Of a DNA stretch of 64,000 nt, positions 55,130 through 64,000 are shown in pieces. Source of the stretch: Carposina sasakii (taxonomy: Eukaryota; Arthropoda; Insecta; Lepidoptera; Carposinidae). Within the stretch, counting starts at the first letter, position 1, and the number at the start of each line of letters is the position of its first letter. The translations under genes and the position numbers were made by a program. The stretch covers positions 6,200,001 to 6,264,000 of the forward strand of contig CP053156.1 of assembly GCA_014607495.2 (NCBI GenBank). The letters are read 5' to 3'. Below the pieces are notes generated by a model, which did no database searches, had not been told where the DNA came from, and worked only from the letters and a program-made list of their open reading frames with translations.

Positions 55130-56590
55130 AGTCAGAGATAACAATATACCTTTCCTAGTTTAAATACATACCCAGACCGGCGATCTACCTGATCTGCTCC
55201 CCAATCAGCATCAGCAAAACCTGCTATTTCCATGTTACCTTTTTTAAATGACAGACAGTAGTCCTGTGTACCTTTCAGATACCGCAGTACTCTTTTAGCA
55301 GCCTTCCAGTGACTATCATTATTAAACTGGCTTAAATAACTCACGCTGTATGAAATATCGGGCCTTGATAAATACATTAAATCGCCGTCTTCTTTCTGTA
55401 ACTTAAGTCCAAGTTCCATTTTTACAGTCTGACATTCGGAGTGGTGGATTGCTAAATCCTTTATTTCGAGTTGATTCATGATAACGGAGAATATGATATC
55501 GAGCTATTATGGTTCCGAAGATAACCTCTTATTTAATGTATGGGTAAAACATGATTAATTCGCTTATGCTAAACGGTTAAATGAGCTTTTGAATTTCAGG
55601 CTGTTTCATGTAGACATGAAAAAATGTATTCGTGCAAGAGCTAACACTATATCCAGTGGGTAGTCTACACCATATTTCTGTATCGTTACTTGAGTAGAGA
55701 AGTGTATTAAAAGCTATGTCCAGCAATTATTACTTATACAAGAATTATACTCATCTTGCACAGCTTCCTTCCAATGTTTTTCACTACTCTGCATAGCTTC
55801 CTTCAATACGTCTCTCATTCAACTCGACCATTTATTATCTTCGAAATGACAGGTTTGAGTCTTCAGAGTCAAGACTACTACTACCTGGAGAATATGTAAC
55901 GTTGTCTTCCGTTACAGAATCAGCGTTGCATTTTCAGTAGGTATTATCGAGCTTGTGTGTTCATTACCACGTGACACATTCGTACCTACAACTTTTTAGA
56001 ATTCGCAGGATCTATAAGTCTATAGCCTAATGGATGGAGTACGATTCTTCAGGTAAACGTGTATAGCCCAGAGTATATAATGGACGATAATTTGAAAGGT
56101 GTTCAAGTGTCGACCTGAAGTAACTTACTCTTCACAGTCTCACTGGTAAGCTGAGTTCTCTATCATCGGATCATAAAAAAAATGATGATAGCCACAAACT
56201 CATCATCCAAAGTATCGAAAATTCTGGTTAGATAGCTTTCCATAGTATCGCTAATAAAAAACTGCAAGGCTTAGGCCTTTGTCTTCATATGCGCTCTGTA
56301 ATTTTCTCCAGGCTTCATATGCAGAACGTGGGAAAAAACTGACAGAAAGCAAATCTTAACGATCTTTACAACCATTTTCTGATTCTATGCACTCATATAA
56401 ATCTTCATGCATGATAAGGTCTTCCAAGAATTATTGTATAAATATACGTTACTTGAATTTATTTTAAGTAAACTATGGAATACGTTTCTGTGCCCATAGA
56501 TGAATTTAGAGTATATCCAAAAGCTAGAGTCGAAATTAGATGAGAGACAAGACATAGTATAGTTTTAAATTATTCCATAGCTATATTTTT
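55130..56590 (-). mobile_element. Ty1/copia-type LTR retrotransposon remnant
   Basis: Read on the minus strand in order: a gag-like stretch (about 56430-56090; fragments ENYRAHMKTKA, DTLDDEFVAI and SETVKSKLLQVDT); an integrase C-terminal piece with GYRLIDPANSK (about 56010-55970); the start of the RT region, KEAMQSSEKHWKEAVQDEY (about 55815-55745); and the end of RT into RNase H (55479-55132), with YLSRPDISYSVSYLSQF, HWKAAKRVLRYLKGT and GFADADWG. The protease, integrase core and RT catalytic parts are gone, and stops break the frame. Similar words at 54955-54985 and 56548-56580 (ACATAG..TATAGTTTTAAAT) may be LTR scraps. It lies inside a MITE-D copy. Confidence 0.8.
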
Positions 56591-56650
56591 TCACGAGAAA
56601 TAATTAATCTGTCTATGAAAAAACTAGTATTCTAGCCCGATCAAGTAACC

Positions 56651-57159
56651 CCGACCGCAACGCAAAGCTAATGTACGGCTTATTATTATCGCTTGCATAC
56701 GTCAATCGATTCCTCTTAGTCTGTTTATGACGTTATTCCAGTACCATTTTGTGATGTAAGTCATATATCCAGTGGGGTATCGTTGAATAGGTAGGTATTT
56801 AAAAATCATTTTTATGTTTCTCTCAATATATTTCGATTCGACCGATGTTCAGCATGTTTCTTGAAGCGTACCTATTAGTACTCATAACAAAAAAGTATAA
56901 AATAAAAAAACATAATTTAATAAATCCAAAAACCCGACTGCTTAAAGAACCAAGAAATGTACATAATAAAAAACTGTTATTATGGAATGTTCTTCAATAG
57001 TATTCATTCCACAATAATATTATAGAATTCTAGACCACCGGAAAGCTAAGTGCTTGTATTTTTCTTTTCAGTTTTTTTATCATGTACATTATTTGGTTCT
57101 TTTTTAAGCAGTCGGGTTCTTGGATTTTTTAAATTAGGTTTTTTTTACAAAAAAAAAAT
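56651..57159. other. Unassigned AT-rich DNA
   Basis: An imperfect inverted pair (AAAAACCCGACTGCTTAAAG near 56930 and its inverse near 57100) suggests another small foldback element of about 190 bp. Confidence 0.4.
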
Positions 57160-57457
57160 ATTTCGTTTACCAGCATTTTTTTCGGCATAAACTTACTTTA
57201 TTTAGAGAACAGAATATTCGGCCAAAAAATCTCGTTATCCCATAAAAACTTTCTTTTTCAATCCCTTAGGGGAAGTATTTCGAAAAATCTCTTTTTAGCG
57301 TCGTTCTATCGGATGCCTATATCATACAAAGAGCACACCGTGAAATTATTATTCTAAATAAATAAATAACAAAAAAAAGTTTCAGGTATTTATGATCAGC
57401 AGTTTAGACTGCGCGTTGATCCGTTAGTCATTCAGGAGAAAGCATTTTATATTTATA

Positions 57458-57668
57458 GATTGTGGACGCCCGCGACTTCGTCCGCGTGGACTGCAGAAAA
57501 AACAAATTATCCGGAATATAAATATTTTCCCGGGATAAAAAGTAGCCTATGTGTTAATCCATCCATACCAAATTTTATGACAATCGCTCCAGCCGTTTTT
57601 ACGTGAAAGAGTAACAAACATCCATCCATCCATACTCACAAACTTTCGTGTTTATAATATTAGTAAGA
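57458..57668 (+). repeat. Family S, subfamily copy
   Basis: GTGGACGCCCGCGACTTCGT, CCCGGGATAAAAAGTAGCCT, then CGTTTTTACGTGAAAGAGTA and a CATC-rich end. Confidence 0.75.
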
Positions 57669-57728
57669 TAAGATATTGCGTATTATGCCACGATGTGGAC
57701 ATATCCACATCATTTTATATTTATTACA

Positions 57729-57992
57729 TCTTCTTCTTCTTCTTTAGCCTATTGTAGTCCACTGCTGGACGTAGGCCTCCCCCAGTGCACGCCACGAGGC
57801 TACTGCCACAGGGGGGTTTTGCCCATAGTCACCACGCTGGGCAGGCGGGTTGGTGACCGCAGTGTGATTCTCGAACATGTTGTCAGCACGGGAGGCGCTG
57901 CTGCGCACCTCCCGGAAACCCTTAATCGCCTCGTACGATACCCACGGGCAGGCAGGGGTGGTACAAACTCTACTCTGCCGGCACCACGCGGC
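57729..57992 (-). mobile_element. GATGAT-tailed element, copy 8
   Basis: Full length; the outer tail has become CTTCTTCTTCTTCT. It contains CCACGCTGGGCAGGCGGGTT and ends GCCGGCACCACGCGGC. The 107-codon frame over it is repeat-derived. Confidence 0.8.
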
Positions 57993-57994
57993 AT

Positions 57995-59040
57995 TTATAT
58001 ATATTTATTTAGTTAATGAAAATTCGATATAAGGATGAATGACGGGTGAAGTGCTAATCAGGTCCGCCATGAATAAAAATGCAGCCTGAGTTGAGACTAT
58101 TCCGTTTCATCTCCATTTGACATGTCACACGTCCTGTGTGAGCCTTGAATTCACCTTACCGGCCTAAAATGAATTGGGATGCTACTGCAATAAAATTAAC
58201 GAAAACTGTATCGACATATACGATGACTATTCTGATGTACTGTTCAAGTTTATCTACAATGTAACAACCTAATAAATACACTCATGCCACCTTAGAGTGA
58301 CTAACCATGCCACCTCCATCGAGTGACAACGGCCTCATGTTTAACTTTTAATCAAAACCTTTTTTACTCGAAGCATTAAAATATTCAAAGATACGTTAAC
58401 CTAAATCACTTTCTATCGCATTGTCAGGCATTTTTCTCAAACGTTTGCGTACTTATAAGCCGCTAGTTAGGTAATAAGGGGACCGGATTAGCTTTCTTAA
58501 AAAACGCGATTTATCGTAATGGATTGATCTAGCCTGTTCGATGTCAACAAATCATCGGCTAACATAACTCCTACAGGCCTAGTCACACAGGCTGGATTGG
58601 GTCACACGATTAAATGAACTATTTAGGGCTATTCCCAGGAAGAGCTTCCTGCCAAGAAAAGTGTTCCCGAGACCATTAGCCCTCGAGCTCCCACAACAAT
58701 TTGTCCTATACCCGTCAAGGTAACAACATTATTCACACGCGTCCACGGAATTAGTTAATGGTTAATAACAAGTTGCTAGCTTTTATTTTTTAGACAGTAT
58801 ATAGAAATTTCAAAAGAATTCTAGAATGTTCAATTTTTAACGTTAACTCGATGATTTGCGCTTCACAATTCGAGTCTCTTTTTTGGAAAGATCTCTCTAC
58901 ACTGGGTAAGAAGCCAAGCACTCGTTTTCCTTAGTTTCATAGCATTTCGCTTAACAAACCCCTTTCATGAGCTCCGGTCCTTGTACGTCTTTGGTGACAC
59001 CCTGTAGAGCTTAACGCTGTGTAGCAACGGTTCTCCAATG
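57995..59040 (+). repeat. Segmental duplication, long copy
   Basis: Matches 59124-59580 in the same order: TTATTTAGTTAATGAAAATT, GCTAGTTAGGTAATAAGGGG, AACAAGTTGCTAGCTTTTAT, TTTCATAGCATTTCGCTTAA and the common end GTAGCAACGGTTCTCCAATG. It includes a MITE-H right end and a MITE-C-like end (58935-59006). Confidence 0.75.
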
Positions 59041-59123
59041 TGAGTAGCGTATCACAACAAGATCGATCCTCACTTACCTAACCAACTGTCATCCGCCAGC
59101 CAGCCTCACTCTGATTACTGCCG

Positions 59124-59580
59124 GCATATATTTATTTAGTTAATGAAAATTCGATATAAGGATGAATGACGGGTTGCTAATCACCATGAATAATGCATGA
59201 GTTGCTATTTATATTCAAGTCTGTATCTTACGGATAATACTTTTATGTAACAAAATAAATACAGTTAGACTGGACAACGGATGTTTAACTTCAGTTTATT
59301 CTAAACCTTTTTCTATCGCATTGGTTTTGCTAGTTAGGTAATAAGGGGACCGGATTAGCTTTAAAGTTGAAATTACATACACTCACACAAGGCGTAACTT
59401 ATTAGTTAATGGTTAATAACAAGTTGCTAGCTTTTATTTTTTAGACAGTATATCAATAAAAAAAACATGCCTTTTTTGGAAAGATTCTCTACACTGGGGT
59501 ACTTTCATAGCATTTCGCTTAACAAACCCCTTTTTTACACCCTGTAGAGCTTAACGCTGTGTAGCAACGGTTCTCCAATG
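59124..59580 (+). repeat. Segmental duplication, shortened copy
   Basis: About 457 bp against 1046 bp in the first copy. The shared blocks are almost identical while the blocks between them are missing at many separate points. Confidence 0.75.
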
Positions 59581-59738
59581 GTCTCCTTACATTGGGGCGG
59601 TATCGACTATAATCGGTGAAAGCTTTCCAATGCAAGCGTTTTTTTAAGCTTTTTATTCTTATGATATGCTTCCTGCCCATATACTATTAAATATTTAATT
59701 GTATCAGGCGTTACTATTCGGAAGTTCAAATTTCCATC

Positions 59739-59789
59739 GAGGGCTTGCCCACCACCCGGTGTAGGGCAAAGGGTGGTGGGCAAGCCCTC
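59739..59789. repeat. GC-rich perfect hairpin, 19-bp stem
   Basis: GAGGGCTTGCCCACCACCC at 59739-59757 and its exact inverse at 59771-59789, with a 13-nt loop. It stands out from the AT-rich flanks. It could be a small foldback insertion or a structured RNA element; no further copy is in the window. Confidence 0.7.
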
Positions 59790-59937
59790 CATATATCATT
59801 ATTTATGGGATCGGTGCAATATGATTTCTATTGAAACTCATGTTGCCAAGAATTTGCCGTATGTTTACAGCCTGCCTGACCAACGTCCTCAGCTAAGTAA
59901 CAATTTTAGTATATTCAAATCCGTGAAATTAATTCCG

Positions 59938-60015
59938 TGGCTTCCGTGACTGGGATTGAACCTACGACGCCGCCGTCCGAAAGGCGCACATCTTAACCTT
60001 AGGACGATCACCGCA
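59938..60015 (-). mobile_element. tRNA-derived SINE-like head 4
   Basis: The minus strand reads GCGGTGATCGTCCTAAGGTT ... GTAGGTTCAATCCCAGTCAC. Same family as 35434-35512. Confidence 0.6.
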
Positions 60016-60087
60016 ACTGTCTGACATTTATTTATTTTAGCCCTTCCTCTGACATGAATTTACTTATATATTTTATAATGATTTATT

Positions 60088-60250
60088 CTTCTTTGTCAGC
60101 TTGCCCTTTGGCAAAGGCCTCCCCCAGAATTCTCCACTTCTGCCTGTCCATGGCATATCTCCTCCAAGTACATCCCGCTACCTTTCTCATTTTATCCTCC
60201 CATCTTACTCTTTGTCTCCCTTTGTCCCGTTTTCCATCCCGGGGATACCA
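60088..60250 (-). mobile_element. RTE-like LINE C-terminal remnant (third subfamily)
   Basis: The minus strand encodes QRVRWEDKMRKVAG, MDRQKWRILGEAFAKGQ, in the position of the GRP.RW.DD ... GEAY end of RTE ORF2. The plus-strand frames of 70 and 79 codons are shadows. Confidence 0.65.
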
Positions 60251-60652
60251 CTTCTGTCTGACATAATCTTGCTTAATTTATTTATATCTCCATTATTTAT
60301 CTTGTTTGATTCACTGAGTATTCCAAACTCACTCACATAAAGAAACGTGAAGGTATATCAATATATCATACTGTAGAGGCTCGTGCAAACGTGTACGTGT
60401 CAGAGATGTTCCTAACGTCTTTATTCGATAAATAAACTATCATCACTACGCTCTCGATGTCGAACGTCGAATCACTATCGATATAATGTATGCAAACCCT
60501 AAACTAAAACGCCAAGAGGTTCTAATGCAAACTTGGTCAGTTCAAACACGACTAATGTACCACAAAAGTAGCGATAACTTGGATTATCCTATTTATCAAT
60601 GTTTACGATGTTAGCTGATAATGTTACTTTTGAAATAGGAATTCAAGATAGC
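60251..60652. other. Unassigned intergenic DNA
   Basis: No gene or repeat recognised. Confidence 0.4.
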
Positions 60653-61007
60653 GTACTTACGCCCGATCCCAATAACGTATCCCTAATCCAAGATTGAAAT
60701 CAATCCTAGATAGTTCTCTATCCCCAGATCGATCTGCTATCCGCATCCCAATCAGACGCAATCTTTTTTTGGCTTGCATAGCCCGGCAATCGGTCCCTCT
60801 TTACCTATACGTTCTACGACAAATAGTAATTTTTTTTTTATTAACATGTTACGGGAAATTATACGAGAAAAAAATATTAGTCGGAGTATAAACCTATTCA
60901 ATTACCAAATATGATATAAAATATAATATTTTATAATTTTATTTTCGAATTGCCTATATATAAATATTATTACATAAACCTAGTAATTTTGATTTTGAAG
61001 GCACAGA

Positions 61008-61985
61008 CGTCTCGCATGAGTGGAATTTATTCCGAAGGAAAGGCAAGTAAGCCCATACAGCCATTGTCTTTAGTAAATGATTTCTGAATTTATGATGGAT
61101 GATAATGATGATGATGAATGGAAACGTCGGGAAAATCCTCAAGAACAAGTGTAAAGTTAGTCAAAATTAAAAATAATTGCAGAAACAATTTACATGGGCC
61201 CATGAAGAGATCATATTCCGGCTAAAGTTTTACTCAGCTTACCTGCGTATAAAACCATGCACACGCATTAGATTCACATCACAAGTAATCAAAATATAAC
61301 TTATCTACCAGAAAACATCACTTTACGGACACATGCAAGCCATTTACAAATAATTTTTGATATTCACAAGAAAATTACACCTGCACCCTTCCAGCTTTTC
61401 CCGCCGAATCTCGCATGAGTGGAATGGAACGTTGGCCTTGTCAGCTGTTGCATTGACACCATTGACATCCCGAAGGAAAGGCAAGGGGAACTAAGCCCAT
61501 GCAGCCATTGTCTTTAGTAAATGATTTCTGAATTTATGATGGATGATAATGATGATGAATGGAAACGTCGGGAAAATCCTCAAGAACAAATGTAAAGTTA
61601 GTAAAAATGAAAAATTATTGCAGAAACAACTTACATGCGCCCACGAAGAGATCGTATTCCGGCTAAAGTTTTACTCAGCTTACCTGCATATAAAACCATG
61701 CACACGCACTAGATTTACATCACAAGTAATCAAAATATAACTTATCTACCAGAAAACATAACTTTACGAACATATGCAAGCCATTTACAAATAATTTTTG
61801 ATTTTCACAAGAAAATTACACCTGCACCCTTTCAGCTTTTCCCGCCGAATCGACACCATTGACAGCACGGGAGACCGTTTTTTTTTTGTTTACTTTATCC
61901 CGAAGGAAAGGCAAGGGGAAACTATGCACATACAGCCATTAACTTAAGTATTAATGATTTCTGAATTTGTGATTATTATTAAAGT
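61008..61985 (+). repeat. ~446-bp tandem duplication, two units plus a partial third
   Basis: Unit 1 (61008-61405) and unit 2 (61406-61850) share CAGCCATTGTCTTTAGTAAA, GGAAACGTCGGGAAAATCCT, TAAAACCATGCACACGCA and the end CTTTTCCCGCCGAATC. Unit 1 lacks ~47 bp present in unit 2. A third start (61898-61985, CCCGAAGGAAAGGCAAGGGG) is cut short. Confidence 0.8.
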
Positions 61986-62100
61986 TCTTGTAACATTTCC
62001 AAATTGTTGTCGCTATCACTTGAAAATAATGGTGCCATTTTATTTTGAAGAGAACGCTCACAATCTTTGGAATAACAATGCAATCCGCCGAATTCCTAGG

Positions 62101-62158
62101 ATTACGGAATTAGATTGTTTACGCCAAGCATTACGGAATTAGATTGTTTACGCCAATC
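62101..62158 (+). repeat. 29-bp tandem duplication
   Basis: ATTACGGAATTAGATTGTTT (first 20 bases) starts at 62101 and again at 62130; the copies differ only at the last bases. Confidence 0.8.
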
Positions 62159-62603
62159 GACAGAACTGTCAACGTCGACAGATAGGTTATTGAAACGGCC
62201 GAACTGTCATTTTCGAACAGAGGGCAATCTCTTATCTGTGATCCTTCCTCCCACGGAAAGACTGCGTTCACGGATTGGAATTGCAATCCGTAGATAGTTT
62301 ATTGGGACGGGCCAACCTTAAAATGGCTTGAATCTTCATTCTTTGATAGCTAAAAATGGATCAGGATTGGTTATTGGGACCGGGCGTTAGTCTGCTGTAA
62401 TTTGTTTAAAGAGGTCGATTATTTGTTTAATTATGATACCTCTCTACTTTTATAAGTACAAACTCTAAGAGCTGAGATAAAGACATTATTTCTCGATCCA
62501 TACAGGTTCGTCATTGAAACATTTATTCGTATTCTTTATAGTACACATAATATGTAGTATACAGTATGTTGAATCATAAATAGTACAAATGCGAGCTTAT
62601 CTC

Positions 62604-62786
62604 TAAAGGTGGCTTCCCACGGTGCGTGATATTACGGACGGACGCGCACCAGCCCGCACCACGGATCGTGGGAAACGGAGCGTCCGTGGTAATACAGACG
62701 CGTCCGTGGTGCGCGTCCGTCCGTAGCCGTCGGCGGCGCGTCCGCGTCCGTCCGCGAAATCACGCACCGTGGGAACCCACCTTAAA
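62604..62786. mobile_element. MITE-F-like CpG-rich foldback element 2
   Basis: Ends AAAGGTGGCTTCCCACGG and CCGTGGGAACCCACCTT, with an inside of permuted CGTCCG words. The right flank is TTAA and the left CTAA, similar to the insertion site of 13977-14187. The antiparallel 70- and 73-codon frames are artefacts. Confidence 0.6.
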
Positions 62787-63039
62787 AGAGATTTCTTGTG
62801 GGAAGAATTTATCATTTAGCGCGTTTGTTTATCGTGTTGAAATCTAACAGCCGAATTCCAAAACAAAACGATGTTGCATTGTCTAAACTTTCTGTATTCA
62901 AGGAGATTATTATTTATTAAGCGCATATCGTTAAAGTTGTGATGTAGGTAATTGATCCCAAAGGATTTGAATGTAAAATATTTTATAGTATAAGTAATTA
63001 TTTATTAACAAATAATATTGGTCAAAATTAATCCTATCC
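62787..63039. other. Unassigned intergenic DNA
   Basis: No feature. Confidence 0.4.
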
Positions 63040-63262
63040 TACTTCTATTATAAACGTGAAAGTTTGTTTGTGAAAGGATGTTTGTTGCTCTCTCACGCAA
63101 AAACTACAAAATGGATGTTGATGAAACTTCACAATAACACAGCTTACATTTCAGAATAACGCATATGCTATTTATTACCCCGGGAAAATATTTTTATCCC
63201 AGACAATTTCGATATTATGTTTTTTGCAGTACACACGGACGGAGTCGCGGGCATACACTAGT
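63040..63262 (-). repeat. Family S, inverted copy
   Basis: TATTATAAACGTGAAAGTTT, CTCTCACGCAAAAACTAC, ACCCCGGGAAAATATTTTTA, and the end CACGGACGGAGTCGCGGGCA. Confidence 0.75.
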
Positions 63263-63528
63263 ACATTCATATCGCAATCATACACCAATATTACACCACC
63301 TTTTAATATAATAAAATAAATAATGAATCTAATGAACTACAACAGGATATAAACATTAACAAAGACATAAAAAAGTTACAAACAAAAAATCAATGACAAA
63401 TTAGTAACACTATACTGTCGACACTTTTGTCCATAATATTATTAACTTTGGTATTGGCTTGCTTCATAAGTAAACATGAAATTAATTATTATTTATTTAT
63501 TTCATGTACAGATTTTAATGTTGCAAAA
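63263..63528. other. Unassigned intergenic DNA
   Basis: No feature. Confidence 0.4.
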
Positions 63529-63752
63529 TTGTCACTTAGCTCGTGCCTCGGAAAGCACGTAAAACCGTTGGTCCTGCGCCTGATCTCTCTCCGGTCGTGT
63601 CGGCTTTCCGTCCCATCGGACTATGAGGGAATAGAGAGTGCATCTGTGTTTGCGCACACACTTGTGCACTATAATATCTCCTGCGTACCTGGCCAATCTC
63701 CGTAGAGGTCGGTCGCCTTGGCCGAAATATGGTCGGAGATCATCATCATCAT
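63529..63752 (-). repeat. Dispersed repeat U, copy 2 (inverted)
   Basis: Inverse of 20697-20913, ending in GATGAT-like sequence (CATCATCATC at 63741-63750). Confidence 0.7.
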
Positions 63753-63814
63753 AAGTAAACACATAAAATCGGACTTAACTAATTAATTTGTAGGCACCTA
63801 GAACAGACATAGAC

Positions 63815-63910
63815 GTATCGCTGTATTCCCGAAATGGAATAGCCAGAACCGAACTGGAAGTAGATGCAGCTCATTTATTCTAGTGAAGCCCCGGAATCAG
63901 CACACGAACC
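63815..63910 (+). repeat. R300 repeat (n)
   Basis: GTATTCCCGAAATGGAATAG, CCAGAACCGAACTG, then GATGCAGCTCATTTATTCTA and GTGAAGCCCCGGAATCAGCA. The middle of the family is deleted. Confidence 0.6.
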
Positions 63911-64000
63911 TAGAAAGCTGGAGCGAATCAAAACGCGACGTGACGCTCTAAACCCAGTGTTGAGACCCTTACCTTACCTTTGTCAATATGTGTCTCAGCA
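63911..64000. other. Unassigned window edge
   Basis: Too short to interpret. Confidence 0.4.

Larger units (their letters stand above)
54793..57215 (+). mobile_element. MITE-D copy 5, split by a copia element and further DNA
   Basis: The left part at 54793-54940 (GGTCGTCAACGTTCCCGAAA) ends in CATAAATGC. A middle part at 56588-56650 has CACGAGAAATAATTAATCTG and GCCCGATCAAG. A last part at 57160-57205 has CAGCATTTTTTTCGGCATAA and the ACTTTATTT box. The intervals hold the copia remnant and unassigned DNA. Confidence 0.65.
60653..62398. mobile_element. 1.75-kb unit with inverted ends, internally duplicated
   Basis: The left end GCGTACTTACGCCCGATCCC (60654-60673) and the right end GGGACCGGGCGTTAGTCTGC (about 62375-62394) are imperfect inverses over about 26 bp. 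Inside are a ~446-bp tandem duplication, a 29-bp tandem duplication and more of the 'ATTGGGA' words. No transposase frame was seen, so it would be non-autonomous. The limits are inferred. Confidence 0.5.

Noticed and set aside
57693..58016. 107-codon plus-strand frame
   Set aside because: It lies over an inverted GATGAT-tailed element; other copies give the same frame with stops.
62603..62847. Overlapping 70- and 73-codon frames on opposite strands
   Set aside because: Both arise from permuted CGTCCG words in a foldback element.

Overview
This is animal nuclear DNA, AT-rich and crowded with transposon remnants. The repeat families point to a moth or butterfly (Lepidoptera): RTE-type LINE tails ending in GATGAT runs, a short element carrying the same tail, the repeat ending in the 'gactcc/ttcgtccgcgtggac' motif, and many small foldback DNA transposons (MITEs). 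There is no bacterial-style gene organisation, CRISPR array or rRNA. The order is inferred from sequence character only.

I can support two host genes. (1) About 6.74-11.80 kb, minus strand: a complete two-exon gene for a secreted, cysteine-free protein of about 364 residues with some 19 PYPV motifs, resembling insect cuticular/matrix proteins. A TATA box, an Inr-like site, a first coding exon of only four codons, a 3.7-kb intron with a good branch point and acceptor, a long second exon and a poly(A) signal are all visible. (2) 51257-51397, plus strand: one internal exon of an angiotensin-converting-enzyme-like peptidase (family M2). I found no other exon of it, so its introns must be long and most of the gene lies outside.

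The rest is intergenic or intronic DNA filled with mobile elements. LINE remnants (RTE, Jockey, and a Jockey/CR1-like group) are all 5'-truncated. One Ty1/copia remnant (55.1-56.6 kb) sits inside a MITE. Short elements occur in several to many copies: the GATGAT-tailed element (8 copies), a ~300-bp family here called R300 (about 14 copies or pieces), family S, and DNA-transposon families MITE-A to MITE-I. Three tRNA-derived SINE-like heads lie together at 35.2-36.8 kb and a fourth at 59.9 kb. Several elements are nested, which gives a relative order of insertion. The PYPV gene, intron included, is the one long stretch (6.5-12 kb) where I saw none of these families.

The right end (57.9-62.5 kb) is a patchwork of local duplications: a 1.05-kb block repeated as a 0.46-kb shortened copy, a ~446-bp tandem duplication inside a 1.75-kb unit with inverted ends, a 29-bp tandem duplication, and a GC-rich perfect hairpin. 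I found no clear multi-gene system. The most interesting items are the PYPV gene, the shared LINE/short-element tail, and the repeated occurrence of duplicates that have lost many separate short blocks.
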